Assembly: GCF_019720895.1 (NCBI RefSeq)
Contig: NZ_JAHKSH010000007.1
Span: 1 to 58,615, forward strand
From: Microbacterium salitolerans
GTDB lineage: Bacteria; Actinomycetota; Actinomycetes; Actinomycetales; Microbacteriaceae
Reading direction: 5' to 3'
Length of the DNA: 58,615 nucleotides
The notes below the pieces were generated by a model. That model saw only the letters and a list, made by a program, of their open reading frames with translations, did no database searches and was not told where the DNA came from. A program made the translations under genes and the position numbers. Below are positions 9,230-18,918 of the stretch, one piece after another. Within the stretch, counting starts at the first letter, position 1. Each line of letters opens with the position of its first letter.

Positions 9230-10132
9230 GTGCAGCTCGACCGCGCCGTCGACGCCTATCTGCGCCACATCGCGATCGAGCGCGGGCTGAGCGACCACAC
9301 GGTGGCGGCGTATCGACGCGACCTGGGCGGCTACCTCGAGTGGCTGGCGGAGCGCGGCGTCGAGTCGCCGGATCGCGTGACGCGCGCGCACGTCGAGGAG
9401 TTCGCCGCCGATCGCGCGACCGCGGATCCCCCTCCTGCGGCGTCGTCGCTGGCGCGGCTGCAGTCATCCGTGCGCGGCCTCCACCGCTTCCTCGCGCGGG
9501 AGGGCATCGTCGAGGCCGACCCGACCGTGGGGCTCGCGCCGCCGAAGCAGCCGCAGAAGCTCCCGAAGGCCCTCACGATCGACCAGGTCGAGGCGCTCCT
9601 GCAGGCGCCGAGCTCCGAGGAGCCGCTCGGGATCCGCGATCGCGCCCTCCTTGAGCTCCTGTACGCGACGGGGGCGCGCGTGTCGGAGGCGATCTCTCTC
9701 GACGTCGACGACATGCAGTCGGGGGAGGTGCTGCGCCTGCGCGGCAAGGGCGACAAGGAGCGGATCGTTCCGGTCGGCTCCTTCGCCCGCGACGCGATCG
9801 ACGCCTATCTCACCCGCGTGCGGCCCGCGCTCGCCGCGAAGGGCCGGGCGACGTCGCGGCTGTTCCTGGGCGCCCGCGGAGCGCCGCTGTCGCGTCAGAG
9901 CGCCTGGCTCGTGATCCAGAAGGCGGCGGAGCACGCGCATCTCACGGCGCATGTGTCGCCGCACACGCTGCGGCACTCGTTCGCGACGCACCTCCTCCAG
10001 GGCGGCGCCGATGTCCGCGTCGTGCAGGAGCTGCTCGGGCACTCGTCCGTCGCGACGACGCAGATCTACACGCACGTCACCGCCGACGTGCTGCGCGATA
10101 TGTATCAGTCGGCGCACCCGCGCGCCGTCTGA
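9230..10132 (+). CDS. xerD: Site-specific tyrosine recombinase XerD
   Basis: 300 aa from GTG 9230 ([20 protein letters not shown]), 8 bases after the NUDIX stop. The N-terminal SAM-like DNA-binding domain is followed by the catalytic domain: Arg in [12 protein letters not shown], His-x-x-Arg in [13 protein letters not shown], His in [11 protein letters not shown] and the nucleophile Tyr in QIYTHVT. With XerC it resolves chromosome dimers at dif. It is a housekeeping gene here, distinct from the island integrase at 23.2 kb. Confidence 0.94.
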   Translation: MQLDRAVDAYLRHIAIERGLSDHTVAAYRRDLGGYLEWLAERGVESPDRVTRAHVEEFAADRATADPPPAASSLARLQSSVRGLHRFLAREGIVEADPTVGLAPPKQPQKLPKALTIDQVEALLQAPSSEEPLGIRDRALLELLYATGARVSEAISLDVDDMQSGEVLRLRGKGDKERIVPVGSFARDAIDAYLTRVRPALAAKGRATSRLFLGARGAPLSRQSAWLVIQKAAEHAHLTAHVSPHTLRHSFATHLLQGGADVRVVQELLGHSSVATTQIYTHVTADVLRDMYQSAHPRAV

Positions 10133-10214
10133 CGCGGATCCGTCGGGTCCCCTTCCGAGTCGGACGCGGCGCCACTACGCTGTCGCCCGATCGCGGACGT
10201 CTCGGGGAGGTCGG

Positions 10215-11207
10215 ATGAGCGAGGAGCTCGCCGTCGAAGCGCGCGGTCTCGTCAAGCGCTTCGGCAAGACGACGGCCGTCGACGGCATCGATCTGTCGAT
10301 CGCCCGCGGCGGCATCTACGGCGTTCTGGGCCCGAACGGCGCCGGGAAGACGACGGCGCTGCGCATGTTCGCGACGCTGCTGCGACCGGATGCCGGCGAG
10401 GCCCGCGTGCTCGGCCACGATGTGGTCGCGGAGCCGAAGCGGATCCGCGAGCTCGTGGCGCTCACGGGGCAGTTCGCGTCGCTCGATGAGGACCTCACGG
10501 GCATCGAGAACCTCGTCCTCCTCGGACGCCTCTACGGCTTCTCCTCGACGGCCGCCCGGAAGCGCGGCATGGATCTGCTCGACGCCTTCGGTCTGACGGA
10601 CGCGGCCGCCCGGCAGGTGAAGAAGTACTCGGGCGGCATGCGACGCCGGCTCGACATCGCCGGATCGCTCATCGTCACGCCGCAGATCATGTTCCTCGAC
10701 GAGCCGACGACGGGTATCGACCCGCGCAGCCGCAACCAGGTGTGGGACATCATCCGGACGCTCGTCGACGGGGGCACGACGATCCTCCTCACCACGCAGT
10801 ATCTGGAGGAGGCCGATCAGCTCGCCGGCCGGCTCGCCGTGATCGACCACGGCCGCGTCATCGCCGAGGGGACGCCCGGTCAGCTGAAGTCCCAGGTGGG
10901 GGCGGGCGCGCTCACCGTGCGCGTCATCGATCCGGCCGACCGTCCGCGCGCCGAGGAGATCCTCGACCGGGCGCTCGGCGTCGAGGTCGTGCGCGAGTCG
11001 GATCCCGCCGCCCTCACGACGACGATCGCCGATGGGCAGAGCCCGGCCGCCGCGCTGGCGGCGCTGGAGGAGGCCGGCCTCGACATCGAGTCGTTCGCGC
11101 TCGGCCAGCCGAGCCTCGACGAGGTGTTCCTCGCTCTGACCGGCAAGCCCGCCGAGGAGGAGACGGACATCGCGGAGGAGACGCAGCAGGAGGAGGCGGC
11201 GCGATGA
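10215..11207 (+). CDS. ABC transporter ATP-binding protein, DrrA-like
   Basis: 330 aa starting [17 protein letters not shown], with GGGGAGG at 10204-10210 as ribosome binding site. Walker A is GPNGAGKTT, the signature is [15 protein letters not shown] and Walker B is [13 protein letters not shown]. The C-terminal domain of about 90 aa after the ATPase (from [16 protein letters not shown]) is typical of DrrA-type subunits of drug or lipid exporters. It overlaps the permease gene by four bases. The pair separates xerD from parA, which are close neighbours in many relatives. Confidence 0.93.
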   Translation: MSEELAVEARGLVKRFGKTTAVDGIDLSIARGGIYGVLGPNGAGKTTALRMFATLLRPDAGEARVLGHDVVAEPKRIRELVALTGQFASLDEDLTGIENLVLLGRLYGFSSTAARKRGMDLLDAFGLTDAAARQVKKYSGGMRRRLDIAGSLIVTPQIMFLDEPTTGIDPRSRNQVWDIIRTLVDGGTTILLTTQYLEEADQLAGRLAVIDHGRVIAEGTPGQLKSQVGAGALTVRVIDPADRPRAEEILDRALGVEVVRESDPAALTTTIADGQSPAAALAALEEAGLDIESFALGQPSLDEVFLALTGKPAEEETDIAEETQQEEAAR

Positions 11208-12034
11208 GCATCGACACGCAGGAGGACACTGCCCGGGTCCGCACCGTCCTGCTGCCCGAGAGCGAGCGGCCCCGGCCCGCGAACGCCCTGAGCTCGTCGA
11301 TCACATACGGCTGGCGCGCCCTGCTCAAGATCAAGCACATCCCCGAGCAGCTGTTCGACGTGACGATCTTCCCCGTGATGATGACCGTGATGTTCTCGAC
11401 GATCTTCGGCGGGGCGCTCGCCGGAGGGATCGGCGACTACATCCAGTGGCTCATCCCCGGCGTCTTCGTGCAGACGCTCGTCATGATCACGATGTACACG
11501 GGTCTCACGCTGAACCGCGACATCTCGAAGGGCGTCTTCGATCGCTTCCGCTCGCTGCCCGTCTGGCGCCCCTCGCAGCTCGTCGGCGCGCTCCTCGGCG
11601 ACCAGGTGCGCTACACGATCGCGGGCGTGATCATCCTCCTCGTCGGATTCCTCATGGGATTCCGCCCGGCCGGGGGAGCGACGGGCGTGATCGCCTCGTT
11701 CGTGCTCCTGCTGGTCTTCAGCTTCTGCCTGTCGTGGGTGTGGACGATGGTCGCGCTGCTCACCCGCACGGAGCAGGCGGCGATGGGCGTGTCGATGTTC
11801 ATCCTCATGCCGCTGACGTTCGTGTCGAACATCTTCGTCGATCCGCGCACGATGCCCGAGTGGCTGCAGGCCTTCGTCGACGTGAATCCGGTCAGCGTCA
11901 TCGTCAGCACGATCCGCGATCTCATGAACGGTACGTACGACGCGGCGTCCGTCGGCCTCGTGCTCGTGTACTGCGCTGTCCTGGTCGCGGTCTTCGGTCC
12001 CATCTCGATGTACCTCTACAACCGCAAGAGCTGA
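11204..12034 (+). CDS. ABC-2 type transporter permease, DrrB-like
   Basis: 276 aa, translationally coupled to the ATP-binding gene. After a hydrophilic N-terminus (about 60 aa) there are six predicted membrane segments, including [53 protein letters not shown] and a C-terminal [13 protein letters not shown]. The layout and the conserved [13 protein letters not shown] region match DrrB-type ABC-2 permeases. The exported substrate is unknown. Confidence 0.9.
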   Translation: MSIDTQEDTARVRTVLLPESERPRPANALSSSITYGWRALLKIKHIPEQLFDVTIFPVMMTVMFSTIFGGALAGGIGDYIQWLIPGVFVQTLVMITMYTGLTLNRDISKGVFDRFRSLPVWRPSQLVGALLGDQVRYTIAGVIILLVGFLMGFRPAGGATGVIASFVLLLVFSFCLSWVWTMVALLTRTEQAAMGVSMFILMPLTFVSNIFVDPRTMPEWLQAFVDVNPVSVIVSTIRDLMNGTYDAASVGLVLVYCAVLVAVFGPISMYLYNRKS

Positions 12035-12117
12035 CGGATCCGGCGCGCCCGGGTGCAGCGGATCCCGGCGATCCTCGGGGGCGCCAGGTAACGATGCGGA
12101 TACACTCGACGGAGCAG

Positions 12118-12137
12118 GTCAGCGGCTGACCGCTGAC
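12118..12137. promoter_or_regulatory. Inverted repeat upstream of parA
   Basis: GTCAGCGG and CCGCTGAC form a perfect 8-bp inverted repeat around the 4-base spacer CTGA. It lies 58 bases before the parA start and about 15 bases after a TACACT -10-like hexamer (12100-12105). It could be an operator or an mRNA leader hairpin; there is no T-run. Confidence 0.4.
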
Positions 12138-12195
12138 AACGAGGCACGGACGGACGGACGGCCCTCTGGTCGCCTATCCGTCAGGAGGATCATCG

Positions 12196-13074
12196 GTGGC
12201 GAAGACCCAGAACAAGCCGAAGAAGAGCGACGACGTCATTCTCGGCGCCACGGGACGCCCGTACAACGGCTTCCCGACCCCGGCGAAGCTCGACCGGCAC
12301 GGGCCGGCGCGCATCATCGCGCTCTGCAACCAGAAGGGCGGCGTCGGCAAGACGACGACGAGCATCAATCTCGCCGCCTCTCTCGCGGAGTACGGGCGCA
12401 AGGTGCTCGCGGTCGACTTCGACCCGCAGGGCGCGCTGTCGGCGGGCCTCGGGATCCAGACGCACGACGTCACGACGATCTACGACCTCATGCTCGACAC
12501 GAAGCGCGATGCGCACGATGCGATCGTGTCGACGGCCGTCGACGGTCTCGACGTGCTCCCCGCCAACATCGACCTGTCGGCTGCCGAGGTGCACCTCGTC
12601 AACGAGGTCGCGCGCGAGATGATCCTCGCCCGCGTCCTGCGTGGCGTGGCGAAGGAATACGACGTCATCCTCATCGACTGCCAGCCGTCGCTCGGCCTGC
12701 TGACGGTCAACGCGCTCACGGCGGCGCACGGCGTGCTGATCCCGCTCGAATGCGAGTTCTTCGCGCTGCGCGGCGTCGCGCTGCTCGTCGAGACGATCGA
12801 GAAGGTGCAGGATCGCCTCAATCCGACGCTCGAGCTCGACGGTCTGCTGGCGACGATGTACGACCCGCGCACGCTCCACTCGCGTGAGGTCCTTGAGCGC
12901 ATCGTCGAGACGTTCGGCGACAGCGTGTTCGAGACGGTCATCGGCCGCACCGTGAAGTTCCCCGACGCGTCGGTCTCCGGAGTGCCGATCATCGACTACG
13001 CGCCGGAGCATCCCGCCGCGCAGGCGTATCTGCGCCTGGCGCGCGAGCTCGTGCATCGCGGCGCCGTCGCCTGA
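12196..13074 (+). CDS. parA: ParA/Soj-family chromosome partitioning ATPase
   Basis: 292 aa from GTG 12196, with AGGAGG at 12183-12188. The deviant Walker A NQKGGVGKTTTS is near residue 45, with DFDPQGALSAGL and VILIDCQPSLGLL downstream. It belongs to the ParA copy that sits with scpAB in actinobacteria, separate from the oriC-linked parAB pair; no parB follows here. A role in positioning the chromosome or condensin is inferred from this context. Confidence 0.9.
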   Translation: MAKTQNKPKKSDDVILGATGRPYNGFPTPAKLDRHGPARIIALCNQKGGVGKTTTSINLAASLAEYGRKVLAVDFDPQGALSAGLGIQTHDVTTIYDLMLDTKRDAHDAIVSTAVDGLDVLPANIDLSAAEVHLVNEVAREMILARVLRGVAKEYDVILIDCQPSLGLLTVNALTAAHGVLIPLECEFFALRGVALLVETIEKVQDRLNPTLELDGLLATMYDPRTLHSREVLERIVETFGDSVFETVIGRTVKFPDASVSGVPIIDYAPEHPAAQAYLRLARELVHRGAVA

Positions 13075-13078
13075 CGCC

Positions 13079-13927
13079 ATGACGGTCGAGGAACAGGCGC
13101 CCGCGGAGCCTGTCTCGCCGTCGGATGCCGCGGATCCGCAGGACGAGAGCGGATTCCGCGTCTCGCTTGCGAACTTCGACGGCCCGTTCGACCTGCTGCT
13201 GAGTCTGATCACGAAGCGCGAGCTCGACATCACCGAGGTCGCGCTGTCGGCGGTCACCGACGAATTCATCGCGTATCTCGCGGAGCTCGGTCCCGAGGAG
13301 AACCTCGACCAGGCGAGCGAGTTCCTCGTCATCGCCGCGACCCTGCTCGATATGAAGGTCGCGGGTCTCCTGCCGCAGGGCGAGCTCGTCGACGCCGAGG
13401 CCGTCGCGCTGCTCGAGGCGCGGGATCTCCTCTTCGCGCGCCTCCTGCAGTACCGCGCGTTCAAGGAGGTCTCGACATGGTTCGCCGCGAACATCGCGCG
13501 CGAGGACGCCCGTGTCACGCGCGACGTGCCGCTCGAGGAGAAGTACCGCGCGCGCACGCCCGAACTGCAGTGGACCACGTCCCTCGACGATTTCGCGGCG
13601 CTCGCGACCCTCGCCTTCGCGCCGAAGGAGATCCCGACCGTCGGCCTCGATCATCTGCATGCGCCGCAGGTGTCGATCCGCGAGCAGGCGGCGATCGTCG
13701 TGTCGTCGCTGCGCACGCGCACCTCGATGTCCTTCCGAGAGCTCGTGGCGGGGGCCGACGGGCCGGGCGTCGTCGTCGCCCGCTTCATCTCGATCCTCGA
13801 GCTCTACCGACACGCCGCCGTGTCGTTCGAGCAGCTCGAGCCGCTGGGGGAGCTGACCGTCAGATGGGTCGCAGAGACCTGGAGCGATGAGAACCTCGCG
13901 ACGCTGGGAGCCGACTATGACACGTGA
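13079..13927 (+). CDS. scpA: Segregation and condensation protein A
   Basis: 282 aa, starting four bases after parA. After a 25-aa acidic leader the kleisin N-domain reads FRVSLANFDGPFDLLLSLITKRELDITEV, the hallmark of ScpA, with the winged-helix C-domain near AVSFEQLEPLGELTVRW. ScpA is the kleisin that closes the SMC ring together with ScpB. It overlaps scpB by 11 bases. Confidence 0.95.
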   Translation: MTVEEQAPAEPVSPSDAADPQDESGFRVSLANFDGPFDLLLSLITKRELDITEVALSAVTDEFIAYLAELGPEENLDQASEFLVIAATLLDMKVAGLLPQGELVDAEAVALLEARDLLFARLLQYRAFKEVSTWFAANIAREDARVTRDVPLEEKYRARTPELQWTTSLDDFAALATLAFAPKEIPTVGLDHLHAPQVSIREQAAIVVSSLRTRTSMSFRELVAGADGPGVVVARFISILELYRHAAVSFEQLEPLGELTVRWVAETWSDENLATLGADYDT

Positions 13928-14489
13928 TGACCTCCACCTCCGTCAGCGGCTCGAGGCGCTGCTGATCATCGCCGATGAGCCCATGAGCGTCGTGAACCTG
14001 GCGACGGCCGTCGGTGCTCCGATCCCGGCCGTCCGCGCGGCGCTCGCGCTGCTCAGGGCCGACTACGACGGGGAGGCGGACGGGCCGCAGCGCGGGTTCG
14101 AGCTGCGCGAGGTCGGCGGCGGGTGGCGCGTGTACGTGCGCGAGCAGCTGGACGCGGTCGTCACCGACTTCATCGGCAGTCAGGCGCCCGCGCGCCTGTC
14201 GCAGGCGGCGCTCGAGACCCTCGCGGTGATCGCCTACAAGCAGCCCGTCACGCGGTCGCAGGTCGCGCAGATCCGCGCCGTCAACGTCGACTCCGTCGTG
14301 CGCACGCTCCTCGGACGCGGCCTCATCACGGAGATGCACGCGGATCCCGAGACGGGCGCCATGCACTACGGCACCACCGACCTGCTGCTGCAGAAGCTCG
14401 GCATCAACTCGACGGCGGAGCTGCCGCCGATCTCGCCGCTGCTCGACGACGGCGCCGACGGGTTCGACGACCTCGAGCAGCTCGCCTGA
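13917..14489 (+). CDS. scpB: Segregation and condensation protein B
   Basis: 190 aa from ATG 13917 (MTRDDLHLRQRLEALLIIAD). Two winged-helix domains are recognisable: LEALLIIADEPMSVVNLATAV and the conserved ALETLAVIAYKQPVTRSQVAQIR, followed by the GLITEM segment. ScpB dimers bind ScpA and SMC. A coupled start inside scpA fits a fixed stoichiometry. Confidence 0.94.
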   Translation: MTRDDLHLRQRLEALLIIADEPMSVVNLATAVGAPIPAVRAALALLRADYDGEADGPQRGFELREVGGGWRVYVREQLDAVVTDFIGSQAPARLSQAALETLAVIAYKQPVTRSQVAQIRAVNVDSVVRTLLGRGLITEMHADPETGAMHYGTTDLLLQKLGINSTAELPPISPLLDDGADGFDDLEQLA

Positions 14490-14599
14490 CGAGTTCTGTC
14501 TGCGTGCGCCGCGATCGCTCGCGCGCAGCCTCGTCTCGCGGCGCGATCGAGGCCGTTCGCGAGGGGGCGCTACTCAGGAGGATCCGCCATGATGGAGGG

Positions 14600-15385
14600 A
14601 TGCCTGAGACCCCTGATTCCTCCGCGTCCGAGGGTGTGCGCCTGCAGAAGGTGCTCGCGAACGCGGGCGTCGCCTCGCGCCGAGTCTCCGAGCAGCTGAT
14701 CGCCGCGGGACGCGTGCGGGTGAACGGATCCGTCGTCTCCGAGCTCGGCAGCCGCATCGACCCCGAGATCGACCTCGTCGACGTCGACGGACAGGCGGTG
14801 CAGCTCGACACGACGAAGCGCTATGTCGTGCTCAACAAGCCCACCGGCGTCGTCAGCTCGATGAGAGACGATCGCGGACGTCCCGATCTGCGCGAGTTCA
14901 CGCGCGACTTCGACGAGCGCCTCTACAACGTCGGCCGCCTCGATGCCGACACGTCCGGTCTCCTCGTGCTCACGAACGACGGCGAGCTCGCGAACGTCCT
15001 TGCGCACCCCCGGTACGGCGTGACGAAGGTCTATATCGCGAAGGTGGAGGGGCAGGTCCTCCCCAAGACGCTCACGACGCTCACGCGCGGCGTCGAGCTC
15101 GAGGACGGTCCGATCCAGGCCGACAAGGCGCGGCTGCTCGATGCCTCGCGCGGATCCAGTCTCGTCGAGCTCACGCTCCACTCGGGTCGCAATCGCATCG
15201 TGCGCCGCATGATGGCCGAGGTCGGGCACCCCGTGATCGAGCTCGTGCGGCGCCAGTTCGGCCCGCTGCATCTGGGCACGCTTCCCGTCGGGCGCACCCG
15301 CGAACTCGATAAAGTGGAGCGCAGCGCCCTCCTGACCCTTTCTCGTCAGGCGGCGCAGGATCCGCCCGCGAAGGAGAACCCGTGA
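14600..15385 (+). CDS. rluB: Ribosomal large-subunit pseudouridine synthase B-like (RsuA/RluB family)
   Basis: 261 aa. An N-terminal S4 domain (VRLQKVLANAGVASRRVSEQ) precedes the catalytic domain with YNVGRLDADTSGLLVLTNDG, whose Asp is the catalytic residue, and a conserved LHSGRNRIVRRMM motif. It isomerises a uridine in 23S rRNA. ATG 14600 is the only good in-frame ATG, but GGAGGG directly abuts it and the better AGGAGG at 14577-14582 is about 17 bases away, so the initiation geometry is odd. The stop overlaps tyrA. Confidence 0.9.
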   Translation: MPETPDSSASEGVRLQKVLANAGVASRRVSEQLIAAGRVRVNGSVVSELGSRIDPEIDLVDVDGQAVQLDTTKRYVVLNKPTGVVSSMRDDRGRPDLREFTRDFDERLYNVGRLDADTSGLLVLTNDGELANVLAHPRYGVTKVYIAKVEGQVLPKTLTTLTRGVELEDGPIQADKARLLDASRGSSLVELTLHSGRNRIVRRMMAEVGHPVIELVRRQFGPLHLGTLPVGRTRELDKVERSALLTLSRQAAQDPPAKENP

Positions 15386-16521
15386 CCGATGACACCCGTG
15401 TGCCCGCCGCGCACGAGATCGTCGTGCCCGGGCGTCGCGCTCGTGTGAGCGGTACGGTCCGCATCGTCGGCGCCGGCCTGCTCGGATCCAGCATCGGCCA
15501 CGCCCTCATGCAGAACGGCGTCGACGTGGCGCTGTTCGACACGTCGCCGGCGCAGCTGCGACTCGCGGTCGACTACGGCGCGGGGCGCACAGCGGCCGCC
15601 GACGACGCACCCGACCTGGTCGTGGTGTGCACGCCCCCCGACGTCGTCGCGGAGACGATCGCGGCCGAGCTCACGCGCTACCCCGACGCCGTCGTCACCG
15701 ATGTCGCATCGGTGAAGCTCGAGCCGCTGCGCCTGCTTCGCGAGCGCGGCATCGACCTGTCGCACTACGTCGGTTCGCACCCCATGGCCGGACGTGAGCG
15801 CGGCGGCGCGATCTCGGCGCGGGCCGACATCTTCACGGGGCGCCCCTGGGTGATCTGCCGCGACGGCGAGACGCCGACGGCCGCGCTCGCGCTCATCGAG
15901 GACCTCGCGCTCGATCTCGGTGCGGTTCCGATCGAGATGACGCCGGACGAGCACGACCGCTCGGTCGCGCTCGTCTCGCACGTACCGCAGGTCGTCGCAT
16001 CGCTGCTCGCCGCGCGCTTCGCGGAGGCTCCGGAGCACGCCCTCGGCCTCGCGGGCCAGGGCGTGCGCGACACGACGCGGATCGCGCACTCGGCACCCGA
16101 GCTCTGGGTGCAGATCCTCGCGGCCAACGCGCAGCCCGTCGTCGAGCAGCTCGACCTGCTCGCAGGTGACCTCGCGCTCGTCGCGGACGCGCTGCGGGAG
16201 CCCGACGAGCCGGGCGCGCGCCGCACGACGGCCGACGCGATCCGCGCGGGGAACGTCGGCGTCGAGCGCCTGCCGGGCAAGCACGGCCAGCGCCGCAGCT
16301 TCGAATCGTTCATCGTCATGGTCGACGACAGCGCCGGGCAGCTCGGGCGCCTCTTCGGCGACCTCGGCGAGCTCGCCGTCAACGTCGAGGACTTCCGTCT
16401 CGAGCACTCGCCCGGCGCGCAGCTCGGACTCGCCGAGATCTCGGTGGACCCGGCGACGCTGCCGCGCGCCGTCGACGGAATGACCACGCGCGGCTGGCGG
16501 ATTGCGGGGACCAGTGACTGA
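15382..16521 (+). CDS. tyrA: Prephenate dehydrogenase
   Basis: 379 aa from GTG 15382, overlapping rluB by four bases. The Rossmann nucleotide-binding motif VRIVGAGLLGSSIGHAL near residue 28 and the GSHPMAGRERGG substrate motif identify TyrA, which converts prephenate to 4-hydroxyphenylpyruvate in tyrosine synthesis. The C-terminal part from about residue 300 (FIVMVDDSAGQLGRLFGDLG) resembles an ACT-type regulatory domain, suggesting feedback control by tyrosine. It overlaps cmk by 8 bases. Confidence 0.93.
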   Translation: MTDDTRVPAAHEIVVPGRRARVSGTVRIVGAGLLGSSIGHALMQNGVDVALFDTSPAQLRLAVDYGAGRTAAADDAPDLVVVCTPPDVVAETIAAELTRYPDAVVTDVASVKLEPLRLLRERGIDLSHYVGSHPMAGRERGGAISARADIFTGRPWVICRDGETPTAALALIEDLALDLGAVPIEMTPDEHDRSVALVSHVPQVVASLLAARFAEAPEHALGLAGQGVRDTTRIAHSAPELWVQILAANAQPVVEQLDLLAGDLALVADALREPDEPGARRTTADAIRAGNVGVERLPGKHGQRRSFESFIVMVDDSAGQLGRLFGDLGELAVNVEDFRLEHSPGAQLGLAEISVDPATLPRAVDGMTTRGWRIAGTSD

Positions 16522-17197
16522 GACGACACCGATCATCGCGATCGACGGCCCGGCCGGGTCCGGAAAGTCGAGCGTCTCGAAGGAGGTCGCTCGTCGCCGC
16601 GGCTTCGGCTACCTCGACACCGGGGCCGGATATCGGGCGCTCGCGTGGCACGTGCTCGCACGCGGCGCCGAAACGACCGACGCCGACGCCGTGCTCGATG
16701 CGTTGGAGTCCTTCGACCTGCGCCTCGGGCTCGCTCCCGACGACCGCAGCGTCGCCGTCGGCGAGGCTGACGTGACGGTCGCGATCCGCACGCCGGAGGT
16801 GACCGGCTCGATCGCCGGCTTCACGCGCGTCGCCGAGGTGCGGGCGTACCTCAACGCGATCTTCCGCCGCCTGGCGGGGGAGTCGGGCCTGGCGGGCGTC
16901 GTCATCGAAGGGCGCGACATCACGTCGGTCGTGGCGCCCGACGCCCCCGTGCGGATCCTCATGACCGCGTCACCTGAGGTCCGTGCTCAGCGGCGCGGGC
17001 TCGAGAGCGGCCAGGACGTCGCGGAGGTCCAGGCCGCGATCCTCCGCCGCGACGCGTCCGACAGTCACGTGCTGGATCTCGCGGAGGCGGATCCGGGTGT
17101 CGACGTCGTCGACACGACAGACAGAGATTTCGAACAGTCCATCGACGCCGTGCTCACGGTGATCGACCGAAAGCTGGGAGGCCAGGATGGCCGCTGA
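16514..17197 (+). CDS. cmk: Cytidylate (CMP) kinase
   Basis: 227 aa from GTG 16514 ([20 protein letters not shown]); a TTG at 16502 is an alternative. The P-loop GPAGSGKSS, the [14 protein letters not shown] segment and [13 protein letters not shown] are diagnostic of CMP kinase. It phosphorylates CMP and dCMP. It sits between tyrA and der in the conserved actinobacterial order and overlaps der by 11 bases. Confidence 0.94.
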   Translation: MTETTPIIAIDGPAGSGKSSVSKEVARRRGFGYLDTGAGYRALAWHVLARGAETTDADAVLDALESFDLRLGLAPDDRSVAVGEADVTVAIRTPEVTGSIAGFTRVAEVRAYLNAIFRRLAGESGLAGVVIEGRDITSVVAPDAPVRILMTASPEVRAQRRGLESGQDVAEVQAAILRRDASDSHVLDLAEADPGVDVVDTTDRDFEQSIDAVLTVIDRKLGGQDGR

Positions 17198-18725
17198 ACA
17201 CACTGACGACGAGTTCGTCCCGCGCGAGGACGACGGTCTCGCCGAGCGTCTCGACGACCTCGACGACGATCTCATCGAGGCACGCGCCGAGACGCTGCGC
17301 CGCAGCCTGACCGACTACGAGCTCGACGAGGAGGACGCCGAGCTGCTCGCGGGCATCACGGTCGATGAGCAGGGCATCGAGTACATGCCCGCGCTGCCCG
17401 TCGTCGCGATCGTCGGTCGTCCGAACGTTGGCAAGTCCGCGCTCGTGAACCGGATCCTCGGACGCCGCGAGGCGGTCGTCGAGGACACCCCGGGCGTCAC
17501 GCGCGACCGCGTCACCTACAAGGCCGAGTGGCTCGATCGCCGCTTCTCGCTCGTCGACACGGGCGGATGGGAGCCCGGGGCGAAGGGCATCGACAAGTCG
17601 GTGGCGGCGCAGAGCGAGGTCGCGATCGACCTCGCCGACGTCATCCTCTTCGTCGTCGACTCGCGCGTCGGTGCGACATCGACCGATGAGCACGTCGTGC
17701 GTCTGCTCCGGGGGACCGACAAGCCGGTCTTCCTCGTCGCCAACAAGGTCGACGACGCCTCGCACGAGGCCGAAGCCGCGGCGCTGTGGAACCTCGGACT
17801 CGGCGAGCCCCACCCCGTCTCAGCGATCCACGGGCGCGGCGTCGCCGACATGCTCGACGCCGTCATGGAGAAGACGCCGAAGATCTCGGCCGTCGCGAAG
17901 CACGAGATCGGCGGCCCCCGCCGCGTCGCGATCCTCGGCCGCCCGAACGTCGGCAAGTCGTCGCTCCTGAACAAGGCGGCGGGCGAAGAGCGCGTCGTCG
18001 TCAACGAGCTCGCGGGCACGACGCGCGACCCGGTCGACGAGATCGTCGAGCTCGGCGGCAAGAAGTGGACCCTCGTCGACACGGCGGGCATCCGCCGCCG
18101 CGTGCACATGCAGCAGGGCGCCGACTTCTACGCCAGCCTGCGCACGTCGACGGCGCTCGAGAAGGCCGAGGTCGCGGTCGTCGTGCTCGACGTGACGCAG
18201 CCGATCAGCGAGCAGGATGTGCGCATCATCGACCTCGTGCTCGAGTCGGGCCGCTCGCTCGTCCTCGCGTTCAACAAGTGGGACATGCTGGACGCCCCCG
18301 AGCTCGAGGACAAGGAGCGTCGCCGCTTCCTCGAGCGCGAGATCGAGAAGGACCTCGCCCACGTCGCCTGGGCGCCGCGCGTCAACATCTCCGCCAAGAC
18401 GGGCCGCCGCCTCGACAAGCTCGTGCCGGCGCTCGAGACGGCGCTCGAGAACTGGGACCGCCGCATCCCGACGGGCAAGTTCAACGCGTTCCTCTCGGAG
18501 CTTGTGGCCGAGCACCCGCACCCGCTGCGCGGCGGGAAGCAGCCGCGGATCCTCTTCGGCACGCAGGCGTCGACGCGTCCGCCGACATTCGTGCTGTTCA
18601 CGACCGGCTTCCTCGACCCCGGCTATCGCCGGTACGTGCAGCGTCGCCTGCGCGAGCTCTACGAGTTCGAGGGCACGCCGATCGTCATCAACATGCGCGT
18701 GCGCGAGAAGCGCAAGCGGCCGTAG
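17187..18725 (+). CDS. der: Ribosome biogenesis GTPase Der (EngA)
   Basis: 512 aa. A 70-aa acidic N-terminal extension precedes two tandem GTPase domains, each with GRPNVGKS (SALVNRILG and SLLNKAAG) and TPGVTRDR / AGTTRDPV switch regions, and a C-terminal KH-like domain ending in [10 protein letters not shown]. Der acts in 50S subunit assembly. ATG 17187 is preceded by GGGAGG at 17177-17182. Confidence 0.96.
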   Translation: MAAEHTDDEFVPREDDGLAERLDDLDDDLIEARAETLRRSLTDYELDEEDAELLAGITVDEQGIEYMPALPVVAIVGRPNVGKSALVNRILGRREAVVEDTPGVTRDRVTYKAEWLDRRFSLVDTGGWEPGAKGIDKSVAAQSEVAIDLADVILFVVDSRVGATSTDEHVVRLLRGTDKPVFLVANKVDDASHEAEAAALWNLGLGEPHPVSAIHGRGVADMLDAVMEKTPKISAVAKHEIGGPRRVAILGRPNVGKSSLLNKAAGEERVVVNELAGTTRDPVDEIVELGGKKWTLVDTAGIRRRVHMQQGADFYASLRTSTALEKAEVAVVVLDVTQPISEQDVRIIDLVLESGRSLVLAFNKWDMLDAPELEDKERRRFLEREIEKDLAHVAWAPRVNISAKTGRRLDKLVPALETALENWDRRIPTGKFNAFLSELVAEHPHPLRGGKQPRILFGTQASTRPPTFVLFTTGFLDPGYRRYVQRRLRELYEFEGTPIVINMRVREKRKRP

Positions 18726-18852
18726 CGCGTACTCGGGGCTCGTCGGATCCGTCCGGCGGGCCCTTCGTGCGTCTCCGGGGCGAATGCGAGGAGCCGTCAG
18801 ACGCGGGCGCTCCCTGCCGAGGTGCGTGTGCGCGCCGCGGTAGCGTGGCGAT

Positions 18853-18918
18853 GTGAGCCGAGATCGCCGTCCCCTGTACGTGGAGGCGTTCATCCGCGCC
18901 CCGATCGAGCGCGTGTGA
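18853..18918 (+). pseudogene. Truncated start of an SRPBCC domain (21 codons)
   Basis: From GTG 18853 the frame reads VSRDRRPLYVEAFIRAPIERV and then hits TGA. The sequence YVEAFIRAPIERV is the typical first strand and helix of SRPBCC proteins, where the next residue is normally Trp. Here TG is followed directly by AGAGAGG of the DUF4166 gene in another frame. I infer that an SRPBCC-DUF4166 fusion gene lost most of its SRPBCC part through an out-of-frame deletion. A TAGCGT -10-like hexamer at 18842-18847 could still drive the region. Confidence 0.65.

Noticed and set aside
12145-12161. Short ACGG tandem before parA
   Set aside because: Only about four units of 4 bp in non-coding DNA; too short to call a functional repeat.
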